Shown here piece by piece: positions 11,483 to 24,084 of a stretch of DNA of 64,000 nt. A program made the position numbers and the translations under genes. How positions within the stretch are numbered: position 1 is the first letter of the stretch; every line of letters begins with the position of its first letter. Under the pieces are notes generated by a model. That model had not been told where the DNA came from, made no database searches, and worked only from the letters and a program-made list of their open reading frames with translations. The DNA is from Orobanche coerulescens (lineage: Eukaryota > Streptophyta > Magnoliopsida > Lamiales > Orobanchaceae), in NCBI GenBank assembly GCA_033398695.1, contig CM065815.1:5636501-5700500 (forward strand). The letters are read 5' to 3'.

Positions 11483-11722
11483 TTATTTTTTTTTTTTGGG
11501 GGGGTTTTTAAGTTTTTAATTTGGTTTTTTAGAAAATTATAATTATTATATGTGTGAGAATAATGAAAGAAAGACTCCCTGGATTTTATGAACGGTATGA
11601 TCCTTGCTCTTGTTGTTGAATCTTTCCGTGTTACTCCCAAACTTATTTTGCGAAATAATAGAGATTGGGTTGCCTCCCAATAAGCATTTTGTTTAACGTC
11701 CTTAGCTTGACTTCTCGTCTTA
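10675..11722 (-). promoter_or_regulatory. Internal palindrome array, leader and 5'UTR intron before the env-position ORF of A
   Basis: Eight TTACGGCCGTAA-type palindromes (11188-11412) repeat the motif of the A LTR, within the element and upstream of the env-position ORF. In element direction they are followed by a pyrimidine/adenine-rich leader (about 11100-11017). A donor-like CAG/GTTTTC is at 11017/11016 and an acceptor TTTCAG ends at 10677, four bases before the ATG: a candidate 340-nt intron. No perfect TATA box is seen, only CTATTAATCC at about 11085-11098. A long (TA)n tract (about 11409-11478) flanks the array. The stretch 11480-11722 has no gene. Confidence 0.5.
11409..11478. repeat. 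(TA)n microsatellite
   Basis: About 70 bp of uninterrupted TA dinucleotides between the palindrome array and a poly-T stretch. The ORF encoding YIYIYI is an artefact of it. Confidence 0.95.
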
Positions 11723-12276
11723 TCAATTAGGTATTTCCAGCATTATGATTGACTTTGCTGTCGAGAATTCTCCTCCCAGATATGGCTTTAACCGTTGGCC
11801 ATTTACTTTGAAACTCCCGTCGGTTGTATTATAAATCTCCACAGCTCCATGAGAAAACACCTCTTTGATCGTGTAAGGGCCCGTCCATCGTGATCGCAGC
11901 TTACCTGTAAACAGACGTAGTCGTGCATTAAAAAGGAGAACATGGTCTCCTGTTTTAAAATCTCTTCTTAGAATTCTGCTGTCATGCCATCTTTTTATTT
12001 TTTTCTTTGTAGATTTTGGCATTTTCATATGAGTTGAGTCGGATTTCATCCAACTCATTTAACTGCAGCAACCTTTTCTTTCCAGCCAACTGTTCGTCAA
12101 AGTTTAATTTTTTATAGCCCAAAAGGCTCGATGTTCAAGTTCTACTGGCAGGTGACAGGCTTTTCCAAAAATCAAACGAAATGGAGACATGCCTATCGGT
12201 GTCTTATAAGCTGTTCTGTAAGCCCAGAGCGCATCATCCAGTTTTTTCGACCAATCTTTCCGAGATGAGTCGACTG
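11723..12276 (-). pseudogene. Integrase C-terminal domain of A
   Basis: The open part (11723-12058) encodes KTGDHVLLFNARLRLFTGKLRSRWTGPYTI and FKVNGQRLKPYLGGE, the C-terminal module typical of Athila integrases (R/KWxGPY motif). The region from 12059 to 12276, joining it to the catalytic core, is broken by small indels (fragments related to [11 protein letters not shown] and [16 protein letters not shown]). The core and C-terminus are therefore out of frame. It continues the pol polyprotein of A on the minus strand. Confidence 0.8.
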
Positions 12277-13452
12277 TCATCTCAAGTATACGTTCAGTTC
12301 ACGATTGGAAACCTCGACTTGTCCACTGGTTTGTGGGTGATAAGAGGTAGCGACACGGTGTTTTACTCCGAATTTGGTCAATAGAGCCTTAACCTGGTGA
12401 TTGCAGAAATGAGATCCGCCATCACTGATAATAACTCTCGGAGTTCCGAAGCGAGTGAATATATTTTTCTTTAGAAAATTTACCACGACCTTAGCTTCGT
12501 TTGTTGGTAATGCAATAGCCTCCACCCATTTAGATACGTAGTCCACGGCTACAAGGATGTATTCATTAGAGAATGATGATGGAAAGGGTCCCATGAAATC
12601 AACTCCCCAAACGTCGAAGATTTCAACTTCAAGGATGAAATTCATTGGCATTTCATTTCTTTTTGACATGTTTCCATGTCTTTGGCACCGGTCACACCTA
12701 GAGACAAATATATGTGCATCTTTGGACAGAGGGGGCCAATAGAATCCTGCTTCAAGAATTTTTGCTGCTGTTTTTGAACCCCCAAAATGTCCTCCATAGT
12801 GAGAGGAATGACATCTTTCTAATACCTTCTCCATTTCTTCTTCCGGTATGCATCTCCGGATGATTTGATCAGGTCCTCGTCTGAACAATAGAGGATCTTC
12901 CCAGTAATAGTATTTCAACTCGGAGAAGAATTTTTTCTTTTGATGATGGGAAAAATTTGGGTGAATTATTCCACTAACAAGGAAATTAACGATGTCTGCA
13001 TACCATGGTGCATTTTGTTTTTCCTGGATATTAGAGATTTGGAACAGTTGTTCATCCGGAAATACTTCATTTATTTCCTTCTCTTGAGCATTGTTTTGGT
13101 CTAGTCTAGAGAGATGATCCGCCACTTGATTTTCTGTTTCCTTTCTGTCTCTGATTTCTATGTTGAATTCTTGCATAAGTAGAACCCATCGGATTAGCCT
13201 TGACTTTGCATCTTGCTTTGTCATTAAATATTTCAAAGTTGAATGATCAGTGTAGACAATGACCTTCGATCCCAATAAGTAGGATCGAAATTTATCAAAG
13301 GCATAAACCACTGCAAGCATCTCTTTTTCAGTTGTTGTGTAGTTCAGCTGAGCATCATTCATAGTCCTGCTAGCATAATGGATCACTTGCATCATTTTGT
13401 CCTTCTTCTGACCCAGCACGGCCCCCACAGCATAATCACTTGCATCACACAT
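12277..13452 (-). pseudogene. RNase H and integrase core of Athila pol (A)
   Basis: 391 codons open. RNase [44 protein letters not shown] and VADHLSRLD (about residues 1-120). Integrase zinc finger: [11 protein letters not shown]...CDRCQRHG (HHCC). Integrase core: [10 protein letters not shown] (first D), [10 protein letters not shown] (second D) and [11 protein letters not shown] (E), so the DDE triad is present. The ATG is not a real start: the frame continues from RT through a 1-bp deletion at about 13493. It stops at 12277 short of the C-terminal domain. The enzyme would degrade the RNA strand and insert the cDNA. Confidence 0.92.
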
Positions 13453-15083
13453 CAGAATAAATGGAATAGTCCAATCTGGAGAAATGATGATTGAGCTGAT
13501 GTAAGCTTATCTTTCAAAGTTGCAAAGGCCACGTGGCATTCATTTGTGAAAAGGAATGGTGTATCTTTCTCAAGCAAAGAACATAGAGGTTTTGCTATTT
13601 TTGATAAATCTTTTATGAACCTCCGATAGAATCCTGCATGCCCGAGAAAACTTCTTACTCCTTTCACCGAAATTGGTGGAGGAAGTTTTACAATCACTTG
13701 GATCTTTGCCTTATCGACTTCAATTCCATGTTGTGAGATTCTATGGCCAAGTACGATACCTTCCTGGATCATGAAGTGACATTTCTCCCAATTGAGAACT
13801 AGATTTGTGTCTTCACATCTTTCCAAGACCATGCCTAAGTGATTTAGGCATTTATCAAATGTATCTCCGAAAACCGAGAAATCGTCCATGAAAACTTCAA
13901 TGATTTTTTCAACCATGTCTGAGAATATTGACATCATGCATCTTTGAAATGTGGCTGGAGCATTGCACAATCCGAATGGGATTCTTCTATAGGCAAATAT
14001 TCCATAAGGACATGTGAATGTTGTTTTCTCTTGGTATTCTAGGGCTATTACGATTTGGTTGTACCCTGAATAGCCGTCGAGAAAACAATAGTAAGAATGT
14101 CCCGCCAATCTATCGAGCATCTGATCAATAAATGGGAGTGGAAAATGATCTTTTCTGGTCGTCTTGTTTAGTTTCCTGTAATCAATGCACATTCTCCATC
14201 CTGTGATCGGTCGTGTCGGTATAAGTTCATTGTGCTCGTTCTCTATGATCGTGATTCCACTCTTTTTGGACACCATATATACAGGGCTCACCCATGGACT
14301 ATCTAAGATTGGATAAATGATTCCTGCGTCAAGTAATTTAAGAATCTTTGCCTTCACAATTTCTTTCATGTTTGGATTCAAACGTCGTTGATGCTCAATT
14401 GAAGGTTTGCAGTCATCTTCCATCAAAATTTTGTGAGTGCATATAGAGGGGCTTATTCCTCTAATGTCCGCAATAGTCCATCCAATTGCTCTTTTGTGAT
14501 TCCTCAATACCCTTAGTAATTTCCCTTCTTCAAGTTCGGTCAATATGTTAGATATGATGACCGGAAGTGTAGAGGAAATGCCCAAGTAAGCATATCTCAA
14601 ATGTGTGGGTAGAGGTTTGAGATCAAGTATTGGAGCTTCTTGTAAATAAGGGAGGGGTTTAGCGGAGCTTGTCCCCAATTCTTCAAAATGTGAATGCCTT
14701 CTTAAAGGTGGTAGTGCTTCTAGATAGTTAACTGTTTCAGCCAAGTGATATTCTTCTTCCATGCTGGTTAGAGAATTTGCTATACATGTCTCAAGAGGAT
14801 CTTTAGATAGAATTTTCTCCAAAGACTTGTTTACCATGGCTTCAATTGCGTCTATTCTTAGACAATACTCATCTGTGGAGGGTTGATTCAAAGTTTTTAG
14901 GACATCGAAGATGACATGTTCGTCTTCCACTCTGAGAATTAGCTTTCCTTCATAGACGTCAATAAGAGCACGCCCGGTTGCGAGAAATGGTCCTCCCAAA
15001 ATAATGGGAATATCCTGATCTTCTTCCATGTCAAGGATGATAAAATCTGCTGGAAATATGAATTTATCAACCTTGACGAGCAC
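13452..15083 (-). pseudogene. Reverse transcriptase of Athila pol (A)
   Basis: 543-codon open segment. Protease end: DQDIPIILGGPFLATGRALID. A long linker follows, then RT: SPWVSPVYMVSKKSG, GWRMCIDYRKLN, FPLPFIDQMLDRLAG, FLDGYSGYNQI and FGLCNAPATFQRCM. The catalytic box is FMDDFSVFG, an FMDD variant usual in Athila in place of YMDD. VRSFLGHAGFYRRFIKD lies near the end. The last about 15 residues are out of frame because of a 1-bp deletion near 13493, after which RNase H is read in another frame. RT is otherwise uninterrupted, so much of A's pol decayed only lightly. Confidence 0.93.
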
Positions 15084-15345
15084 ATCTTCTATTATCCCAC
15101 GTGTATATTTGATTGGACCGATCGGCTAATTGTAGTGAAACTATTGTTGCTTTTGCTTCCCCCAAGTTCAGTTTGTTGAAAATTGACAGGGGCATCAAGT
15201 TGATACTTGCCCCTAAATCACAAATAGCTTTGCCAAAATTCACTTCACCAATTGTACACGGGATTGTGAAAGTTCCCGGATCTTTTAGTTTGGGTGGCAA
15301 CTTCGTTTGCAGTATTGCGCTATATTCCTCTGTTAGCATGACAGT
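15067..15345 (-). pseudogene. Aspartic protease region of A, cut by insertion D
   Basis: The frame reads YSAILQTKLPPKLKDPGTF, then AICDLGASINLMPLSIF with catalytic motif DLGAS, and LQLADRSNQ. The D LTR begins at 15346. The upstream (gag side) continuation resumes at 24085. The ORF continuing to 15585 is only antisense LTR D. A frame change near 15083 separates this segment from the RT frame. The protease would cleave the Gag-Pol polyprotein. Confidence 0.85.
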
Positions 15346-16019
15346 TGTAATATCCGCAATTTTCGATTTTCGGTAAATTTCTTTTTTCGGCCGAAGTCCG
15401 TTTGGACGACTCACTTTTGACCGTTTCGTCATTCGGAGAATATTTAATTCTGCACTTTTTGTCATCCGAGTTCGTTTCGGTGCTGCTCTGTTGAGTTCCG
15501 TGCTTTTTAGTGACTTTTCCGCGCTTGAGTTCGGTTCTTGCGAATCTCGTTCGAAACTGTCGTTTGGGGTTTTTCGTAAGTTCATTTAACGTTGTTATAC
15601 GTGTTGTGAGCTTCGGTTTGATTATTCGTTGTCGTATGGTGATTTTCGGGCATTTGGGCCATTTTCGTAATTTCCCAAAGTTTGGGGTAATTACCTTCCG
15701 TTGTCGAATGTCGAGCCTTCGGGTGGTCGGAATCGTGTGTTCTACTAACTCTTAGATTCGTCTTTGTGAGTACTTCGTAACCGTATCTTCGGTTCGTATT
15801 CAGGTTCGGGTTTCAGTGTCGTTTTGTTGAATTCAGGATTACTAAACGACTTTTCTAAGTATGAGTTCGACTTTGTTAGATCACCATTAATTTTTGGTAA
15901 CTCCAAAAATTCTGAATCTTTGCAATATTAAAGAGCATCGAGTTAGATTTCCAATGGTTCAAACGGTGAGTCAATCGGAGTCCGGACGAGAGAGTTATGG
16001 TCGTTTTAACTCACCCGCT

Positions 16020-16345
16020 CGTTATTGGCCGATCACTGCCGGCCGAACTCGGCCGTGTCGTCCGACACGGCCCGCTGCATTTCGTCCGATAAGCCGAAAG
16101 TTTCGTCTCAGACTCGACCGTGTCGTCCGACACGGCCCGTGCCGAACTCTTCCGGATAAGCTCGTAGCGATCGCTGACACGCCCGACCGTGTTCCAGTGA
16201 CACGGCCGAGTCATGCCGAAGTCGCCGCTTGGACGGGTCACTATCGGTAGGCCCTTCGCGCCGCGACCGTGTCATGCGGGACACGGCCGAGTCCCCGCTG
16301 CCAGCTGTGCAACACGACCGTGCCGATCGGCACGGGCCGTGTCCG
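16020..16345. repeat. Hairpin-palindrome array of LTR D
   Basis: Repeated GACCGTGTC/GACACGG motifs. The best example is 16051-16072: arms GGCCGTGTCG and CGACACGGCC around a 2-base centre. Further copies are near 16110, 16185, 16265 and 16310. The last copy is about 20 bp before the TATA box. The same array is in the second LTR (about 21690-21997). Confidence 0.85.
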
Positions 16346-16361
16346 GCAGGCAGTCAACCCC

Positions 16362-16369
16362 TATAAAAG
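16362..16369 (+). promoter_or_regulatory. TATA box of LTR D
   Basis: TATAAAAG; the second copy is at 22018-22025. It lies just after the hairpin array. Confidence 0.7.
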
Positions 16370-18410
16370 GCCCTGCAGACGTTTTTCTTGCCATTTTTCA
16401 CCTTCTTCTTCTCCTCTTCCGCAGATGGGCGTGTTTTAAGATTGAAGCCATGTTGTTTAACAATAAATCCATGAAGTCTTGGAGTTCATATCATCAATCA
16501 TCCATCCTATAACATCCTTTGATCGAGCGAATCAGGTCAGATTTTCTAGAAATCTAATTTTGGGGATTTTGGGTATTTTGTTCGATTTCGTCCGTTTAAT
16601 CCGATTTAACTTAGTATTGTGATGGATTGATGATTATTTAGATGTATTATATCATTTCCCTTGTTATTCCATGGTTGGATCGTATCGATTCGTTGTTTTG
16701 GTCGAGTTCTTGATCGACGCCTTAAAGGTGTCCGGTAAAATGTCATAGAGGGGTTTTCGGGCGTTCTACGATTATTCTTCCTCGTATGATCGATGATTTA
16801 TTGATTATATGTTGTTAGGGTCGAATTCTTGTGAAGAACTCGAGTCGGAACCCTTTCGTTCGTTGTCTTCTTCGGGGTCCGAGCTTCCCGGTCGAACCGT
16901 GTTCTTCGGAGCGTTTGGTAGCGTTATTAAGGCAAGTATCTTACTATACGACTTGTATCTTGCGACTAGTAATCACGTATGAGATTTATGATGATTTTGC
17001 GTGCCTTCGTAAATATGTTCCGTTTGAGTTGGTTGTGTTTTCCGAAATTTGAAGGCTTTGTGATGATAGTTGTTGCGAGTGTTGAGGTTGTGTTATGTGC
17101 GTGCAATGTATGATTTTTTGGTGATCAAGGTGATTGATTAATTGTGCTCATTGTTGAATGTAATGCGAATGTGACGTGATGGAACGCTAAGTTCACTCGT
17201 GCGGGTTCGACGGGGCCTACAAGGATTCATGGCACAGGTCCATGGGATCGGAACTTAGTGTGTGGTGCTGAGGTCCAATCGTGCGGGTCTGACGAGGCAT
17301 ACGATGATTCATGGCACAGGTCCATTGAATCAGGACACAAGACGCCCAACCGCGGGTTCGACGGAACCTACGGTGACACGTGACACAGTTCACGGGTCGG
17401 GACTGCTTGTTGTGATTGTTGTGTTTGCTCAATCCGTGTGGGTTATTGAACCTACGGAGACTCGAGGCAAGAGATCCACGAGTCATTAGCCGGTTCGAGT
17501 GTAGGGATGGTGGTGTTTGCTCACTCCGTGTGGGTTGTTGAACCTACGGAGACTCGTGGCAAGCGATCACGGAGTCATGAGCATGATTGATTGTTGTGAT
17601 TGTTGTGATTGGTTAAGTCCGTGCGGGTTGTTGAACCTACGGAGACACGTGATGTGGATCACGGTGTCACGAACCATGTTTTGTAAATCAAACTTTTTGT
17701 AAGAAAGTTTTAAGAAAAGAATGTTGGGCCGAGCCCCATGAGATTTATGGAAATGTTTTCGACCGTAAATTGTTGTAATACAATTTTGAGATTCGTTAAG
17801 GCCCTTAAGTTTTTCAAAGGTTTTGTGAATCGGGACATGAGGTCTTAAGGTTTTGAAATTCTAAAATTCCGAGATGATAATCTTATTTTCGAATGCTTCA
17901 TAGCTTATCTTCTCTTGTGAAAACCTCCCGGAATATTTGATACTTGATTATTAATTGCTTGTTACATTTCGTATGATTTGATACTTGCACTAGTAAAACA
18001 AAGGAGTTTACTAACCCCCGAGTAATCGGGGGTGGATGTCTGCTTTGCCTGTGTACATGCATTTAGGGGAGCATACAGGATTGGCACAAGAGGATGACGA
18101 GCTGCGATACTAATCATGAGTTGAGAGTTATTTTGATTTTGTTGTGTTGTCAGAGTTGATTTCAGTCTTCCGCTGTATTGTATTTCGACCCCTGTGTGGG
18201 TAATGTTATTTAAGTCAGTTTTATCGATTGGGTTGTGTGACCTCATCGGTCTGTGTATTCACGTGTAAGTGACCATATCGGTCCGTATCATTTTATTGTT
18301 TGACCCTGGTCGGGCAAGCATTTGGTCGTTTATGGATGTTTAGCCTGGTAGATCCTTGTGGAAAGGGTCTACGGCATGTAATATTCCCATATGGTTTTGG
18401 GGATGTTACA

Positions 18411-21001
18411 ATTATGGTATCGGAGCTTAGGTTTGCGAAAACCTAGGCTGTCGGGTTGTTTCAAGTCGTGTTTTGTCAAGTAATGTGTTGTCTTGTCGTT
18501 CGAGTCGTCAGGTGACAAGTTGAGTTGTGCGTGGTCACAACGTGTCGGTTATGTTGTCAGGACGAGATTAGTATCGTGGGCGACTGTCACCTCCGTGCAA
18601 CCTGTGGATGTAAGTCTTCTCTTTTATGCGAAGTACCTGTGTATCTCGATTTTATCTTAGTGAGTTAATTGCGGTGCATGATTTTCTTTACACAGTATTG
18701 TGTAATATAATTGTGTTTAGTACTTGTGGCATATAGTATGTGTATAGAACTGGGCACATTATTGTTTTATCTTTGAACCACCGGGTGGTGTGGTATGGTG
18801 TGGAAGTTGTAAACCTTGATGGATTTCAAAAGGTATCACGATCGAGTTTTATTTTGAAAATCGATTCCCTTAACCGAGTTTTGACATTATGGCCTTGATC
18901 GCTTTGGCGAAATTCTTATGACGGTATTTAGTATTTTGTAAATGGCTTTTGTGAGTTTTTGAAATATTACCCATCGGCCCTTTTGGCGTTTTTGTAAATA
19001 GTTTTATCCTGGTGGGTTCCATGGGACCCACAACGCTATAATGTTCCGTGTAATTACTCGAGATTTTTGGGCATTCTAGCCCATTGAATTATCTTTGAAA
19101 ATCTTGAGTATCCTAGAAATAAATTTCGAGACGTACATTTAAAATGAATTGTTTTCTCATGGTACTTCCAAGGTGCCACGATATGTTTCCGAATTCTTCT
19201 ACCTCGAGGACCAAAATGTTTTGAGATATTTTTCAATGTTTTATAAACACTTTTACTTAGACCCGAGGGTCGAATATTTCCGAAATTTTTTCACGAAAAG
19301 AAAGTGTCCTCATTTTTATCGAATGCGAAATAGTTTTCCAAAGTCTCGATAACGATGTTTCACGATTGTACTTTTTTTTGAAGGGTGATACTCAAGATCA
19401 ATCGGTGTTTCCAAAATTATTTTCAAAAGGAGGTTTTCGTTTTTAAAAACCTATCCATTCCCGTTTGAGGGCTGGGTATGTATGTATGATGTTCACGTTG
19501 TCGTTATGATTTTTGCTTCCGAGTATGATCGAATTGGTGCCATGAACGTCGAGGCGTTGCCACGCATTTGCTGTACTAGCCCTCTGTGAGAGGTGTGAAC
19601 CGGTGTTTACTGTTTATCGCCTCGTGGCGATTTGCGTGTTGTCGCACGAGTGTGAGATGTTGAAGCTTGGGTTTGTACGTTTGTGTACATGTGTGATTGT
19701 TTCATAATGTTTGTAATTATGTGCTGATTATCGTTCGGGCCGTTGATGTCGCCGAACGATACTGTCGTTGTTGTAGTGTTTGTGTGTGTATTACTTTACG
19801 ATGGTAATCGTTGTATATGATATGTGTTATGATTCTTTATTATGCTGAGTTGGCATCTCTGGTATGTTGTTTTGCGGTGTTATGTTCCATTGTATCTAGC
19901 ATCTGTATTTTTGATATGCCGAGCCGAGGCATTTCGAACGTATTGTGCCGGGGGCATGTACGTGCCAATTGTCCTTCTCGCGCAACGCTTTTCAAGTGTG
20001 GACCCGAGAGACACAGGATCCAGTTTTGCGAGTTGGGTTCCGAGTCTTTCGGGGCGCGAACTTCAGTATAGATATGAGGATCGGATCTGAGAGGTCCATG
20101 GGAGATATTTCTGTCGTTTGCTTTTTGTGATGTCACCTTACTCCAGTTGTTGTGAGTTGCGGGAATGACATTTCTTTTATAAGAGGTCGAATGTAATGCC
20201 TGTATCGTTTTGACTTCTGCATTTCCTCTTTCTCAGGTCTATCGACTCGTTTATGTTCATTGACATTTTCTGAGCTTGTCCTGCCCCTTGCTTTGGTTGA
20301 TCGAACAAGCGTGGTATTGTTTCGGAATAACTCGTTTGTTGTTGTGACTTTTCAATTTCTACTTCCTTCCCTGTGGATCTTATGTGAAGGCACATGTTGT
20401 TTTCACCAGATCATATATTGTCTCGAGTCGAGATGTGAACCTTGGAGTTGTTGTTTGAATTTTCTTATCCTTCGTGTTTCGAACATGATTGTTCGATTTT
20501 TGTTGTCTCGATCGTTGTGGTTCGATCGTTTGTTTGTTCGGTTTTGTTCTCGTTTCGTGATTGTTGAGCATTCAGGCTCCTTCCTAATTCCCTTAAGTTC
20601 GGGAAATTAGTCTCGTTTTCGATCTTCCAACCCTTGGGCGGTGGGATTCCGTATTTGTTCAGTGGTTGGCTCGCGTTTTGATTGATGTACCGTTGGGTTG
20701 ATCAATCATATTGATTTTCGTTCGTTGTGTTTTGTGATTGTCGGATAATTGACTTGGCTATATTATCCGTTTGATGACGCTTGTCATTTGTTGGTTTTAT
20801 TATATCCCTAACGGCGACGTTGTGTTGGTCGCCGTGGAGCGTGTTTTCACGCCGTATATTCCTTTGCGTTGTTTGTAACATTTCGCCGTTGGGCGTTAGT
20901 TACGCATTCTTGTGTATCTTGTTGAGTTCTTCCTGGCGGAATATTTCTTCCCCCTACTTGTTTTAAGTTTCGGGACGAAACTTCTTTTAAGGAGTGTAGA
21001 A
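18411..21001 (+). pseudogene. Interior of D: PBS, degenerate gag, no pol
   Basis: PBS TGGTATCGGAGC at 18415-18426 fits the 3' end of initiator-Met tRNA with one mismatch. The rest has no long ORF. A relic of Gag is visible at about 19909-20070, where GHVRANCPSRATLFKCGPERHR resembles tandem CCHC knuckles with several ligands lost. The segment 20930-21001 carries the Tekay end, TTTCGGGACGAAACTTC, plus a short purine tract. No RT, RNase H, integrase or chromodomain is present. The interior is a decayed or internally deleted Tekay body. Confidence 0.7.
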
Positions 21002-24000
21002 TGTAATATCCGCAATTTTCGATTTTCGGTAAATTTCTTTTTTCGGCCGAAGTCCGTTTTGACGACTCGCTTTTGACCGTTTCGTCATTCGGAGAATATT
21101 TAATTCTGCACTTTTTGTCATCCGAGTTCGTTTCGGTGCTGCTTTGTTGAGTTCCGTGCTTTTTAGTGACTTTTCCGCGCTTGAGTTCATTTCTTGCGAA
21201 TCTCGTTCGAAACTGTCGTTTGGGGTTTTTCGTAAGTTCATTTAACGTTGTTATACGTGTTGTGAGCTTCGGTTTGATTATTCGTTGTCGTATGGTGATT
21301 TTCGGGCATTTGGGCCATTTTCGTAATTTCCCAAAGTTTGGGGTAATTACCTTCCGTTGTCGAATGTCGAGCCTTCGGGTGGTCGGAATCGTGTGTTCTA
21401 CTAACTCTTAGATTCGTCTTTGTGAGTACTTCGTAACCGTATCTTCGGTTCGTATTCAGGTTCGGGTTTCAGTGTCGTTTTGTTGAATTCAGGATTACTA
21501 AACGACTTTTCTAAGTATGAGTTCGACTTTGTTAGATCACCATTAATTTTTGGTAACTCCAAAAATTCTGAATCTTTGCAATATTAAAGATCATCGAGTT
21601 AGCTTTCCAATGGTTCAAACGGTGAGTCAATCGGAGTCCGGACGAGAGAGTTATGGTCGTTTTAACTCACCCGCTCGTTATCGCCGATCATCACGGCCGA
21701 ACTCGGCCGTGTCGTCCGACACGGCCCGTGCCTGCACTCGCCCGGATAAGCCGAAAGTTTCGTCTCAGACCCGACCGTGTCGCCCGACACGGCCCGTGCC
21801 GAACTCTTCCGGATAAGCTCAGAGCGATCGCTGACACGCCCGACCGTGTTCCAGGACACGGTCGAGTCATGCCGAGTCGCTGTCGGACGGGTCACTATCG
21901 GTAGGCCCCTTCGCGCCGCGACCGTGTCATGCAGGACACGGTCGAGTCCCTGTCGGCCAGCTGTGCAACACGACCGTGCCGATCGGCACGGGCCGTGTCC
22001 GGCAGGCAGTCAACCCCTATAAAAGGCCCTGCAGACGTTTTTCTTGCCATTTTTCACCTTCTTCTTCTCCTCTTCCGCAGATGGGCGTGTTCTAAGATTG
22101 AAGCCATGTTGTTTAACAATAAATCCATGAAGTCTTGGAGTTCATATCATCAATCATCCATCCTATAACATCCTTTGATCGAGCGAATCAGTCGATTTTC
22201 TAGAAATATAATTTTGGGGATTTTGGGTATTTTGTTCGATTTCGTCCGTTTAATCCGATTTAACTTAGTATTGTGATGGATTGATGATTATTTAGATGTA
22301 TTATATCATTTCCCTTGTTATTCCATGGTTGGATCGTATCGATTCGTTGTTTTGGTCGAGTTCTTGATCGACGCCTTAATGGTGTCCTAGAAATGTCATA
22401 GAGGGGTTTTCGGGCGTTCTACGATTATTCTTCCTCGTATGATCGATGATTTATTGATTATATGTTGTTAGGGTCGAATTCTTGTGAAGAACTCGAGTCG
22501 GAACCCTTTCGTTCGTTGTCTTCTTCGGGGTCCGAGCTTCCCGGTCGAACCGTGTTCTTCGGAGCGTTTGGTAGCGTTATTAAGGCAAGTATCTTACTAT
22601 ACGACTTGTATCTTGCGACTAGTAATCACGTATGAGATTTATGATGATTTTGCGTGCCTTCGTAAATATGTTCCATTTGAGTTGGTTGTGTTTTCCGAAA
22701 TTTGAAGGCTTTGTGATGATAGTTGTTGCGAGTGTTGAGGTTGTGTTATGTGCGTGCAATGTATGATTTTTTGGTGATCAAGGTGATTGATTAATTGTGC
22801 TCATTGTTGAATGTAATGCGAATGTGACGTGATGGAACGCTAAGTTCACTCGTGCGGGTTCGACGGGGCCTACAAGGATTCATGGCACAGGTCCATGGGA
22901 TCGGAACTTAGTGTGTGGTGCTGAGGTCCAATCGTGCGGGTCTGACGAGGCATATGATGATTCATGGCACAGGTCCATTGAATCAGGACACAGTACGTCC
23001 AACCGTGCGGGTTCGACGGAACCTACGGTGACACGTGACACAGGTTCACGGGGTCGGGACTGTTTGTTGTGATTGTTGTGTTTGCTCAATCCGTGTGGGT
23101 TGTTGAACCTACGGAGACTCGTGGCAAGCGATCATGGAGTCATGAGCATGATTGATTGTTGTGATTGTTGTGTTTGCTCAATCCGTGTGGGTTGTTGAAC
23201 CTACGGAGACTCGTGGCAAGCGATCACGGAGTCATGAGCATGATTGATTGTTGTGATTGTTGTGATTGGTTAAGTCCGTGCGGGTTGTTGAACCTACGGA
23301 GACACGTGACAGGGGATCACGGTGTCACGAACCATGTTTTGTAAATCAAACTTTTTGTAAGAAAGTTTTAAGAAAAGAATGTTGGGCCGAGCCCCATGAG
23401 ATTTATGGAAATGTTTTCGCACTGTAAATTGTTGTAATACAATTTTGAGATTTGGGTTAAGGCCCTTAAGTTTTTCAAAGGTTTTGTGAATCGGGACATG
23501 AGGTCTTAAGGTTTTGAAATTTAAAAATTCGAGATGATAATCTTATTTTCGAATGCTTCATAGCTTATCTTCTCTTGTGAAAACCTCCCGGGAATATTTG
23601 ATACTTGATTATTAATTGCTTGTTACATTTCGTATGATTTGATACTTGCACTAGTAAAACAGTGGAGTTTTACTAACCCCCGAGTAATCGGGGGGTGGAT
23701 GTCTGTTTTGCGTCCAGGTACATGCAGATTTAGGGGAGCAGACACAGGATTGGCACAAGAGGATGACGAGTTGCGATACTAATCATGAGTTGAGAGTTAT
23801 TTTGATTTTGTTGTGTTGTCAGAGTTGATTTCAGTCTTCCGCTGTATTGTATTTCGACCCCTGTGTGGGTAATGTTATTTAAGTCAGTTTTATCGATTGG
23901 GTTGTGTGACCTCATCGGTCTGTGTATTCACGTGTAAGTGACCATATCGGTCCGTATCATTTTATTGTTTGACCCTGGTCGGGCAAGCATTTGGTCGTTT

Positions 24001-24079
24001 ATGGATGTTTAGCCTGGTAGATCCTTGTGGAAAGGGTCTACGGCATGTAATATTCCCATATGGTTTTGGGGATGTTACA
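21002..24079 (+). repeat. 3' LTR of D
   Basis: 3078 bp, near copy of 15346-18410 with scattered substitutions and small indels. Hairpin array at about 21690-21997, TATA at 22018, tandem R/U5 units at about 22850-23300. Ends at ACA before TSD ACAGT. Confidence 0.92.
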
Positions 24080-24084
24080 ACAGT

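Larger units (their letters stand above)
15346..18410 (+). repeat. 5' LTR of D
   Basis: 3065 bp. Contains a hairpin-palindrome array (about 16020-16345), TATA box TATAAAAG at 16362-16369, and six imperfect repeats of about 75 bp carrying GTGCGGGTTCGACGG or GTGTGGGTTGTTGAACC and CCTACGGAGAC (about 17200-17670). Short ORFs within it are spurious. A stretch at about 15866-16015 (with TTTTTGGTAACTCCAAAAA) is shared with the LTRs of E. Confidence 0.92.
15346..24079 (+). mobile_element. Non-autonomous Tekay-derived LTR retrotransposon (D)
   Basis: 8.7-kb insertion in the protease of A with a perfect TSD, ACAGT (15341-15345 and 24080-24084). LTRs 15346-18410 and 21002-24079 start TGTAATATCC and end GGATGTTACA. 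Internal DNA is only about 2.6 kb and lacks pol. The PBS matches initiator-Met tRNA. The end of the interior (TTTCGGGACGAAACTTC) is the 3' signature shared with Tekay element C. Together the LTRs are more than twice as long as the interior, so the element must have used proteins from a relative. LTR identity is high by eye, so insertion is recent compared with A. Confidence 0.92.

Noticed and set aside
11380..11640. ORF with a YIYIYI tract
   Set aside because: (TA)n microsatellite.
15345..15585. N-terminal 80 codons of the minus ORF before the protease
   Set aside because: Lies in the LTR of D and is repeated at 20987-21241 in the other LTR. Chance fusion with the protease of A.
16831..17052. 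73-aa ORF conserved at 22484-22705
   Set aside because: Conservation is only the two LTR copies of D. No domain or start context.
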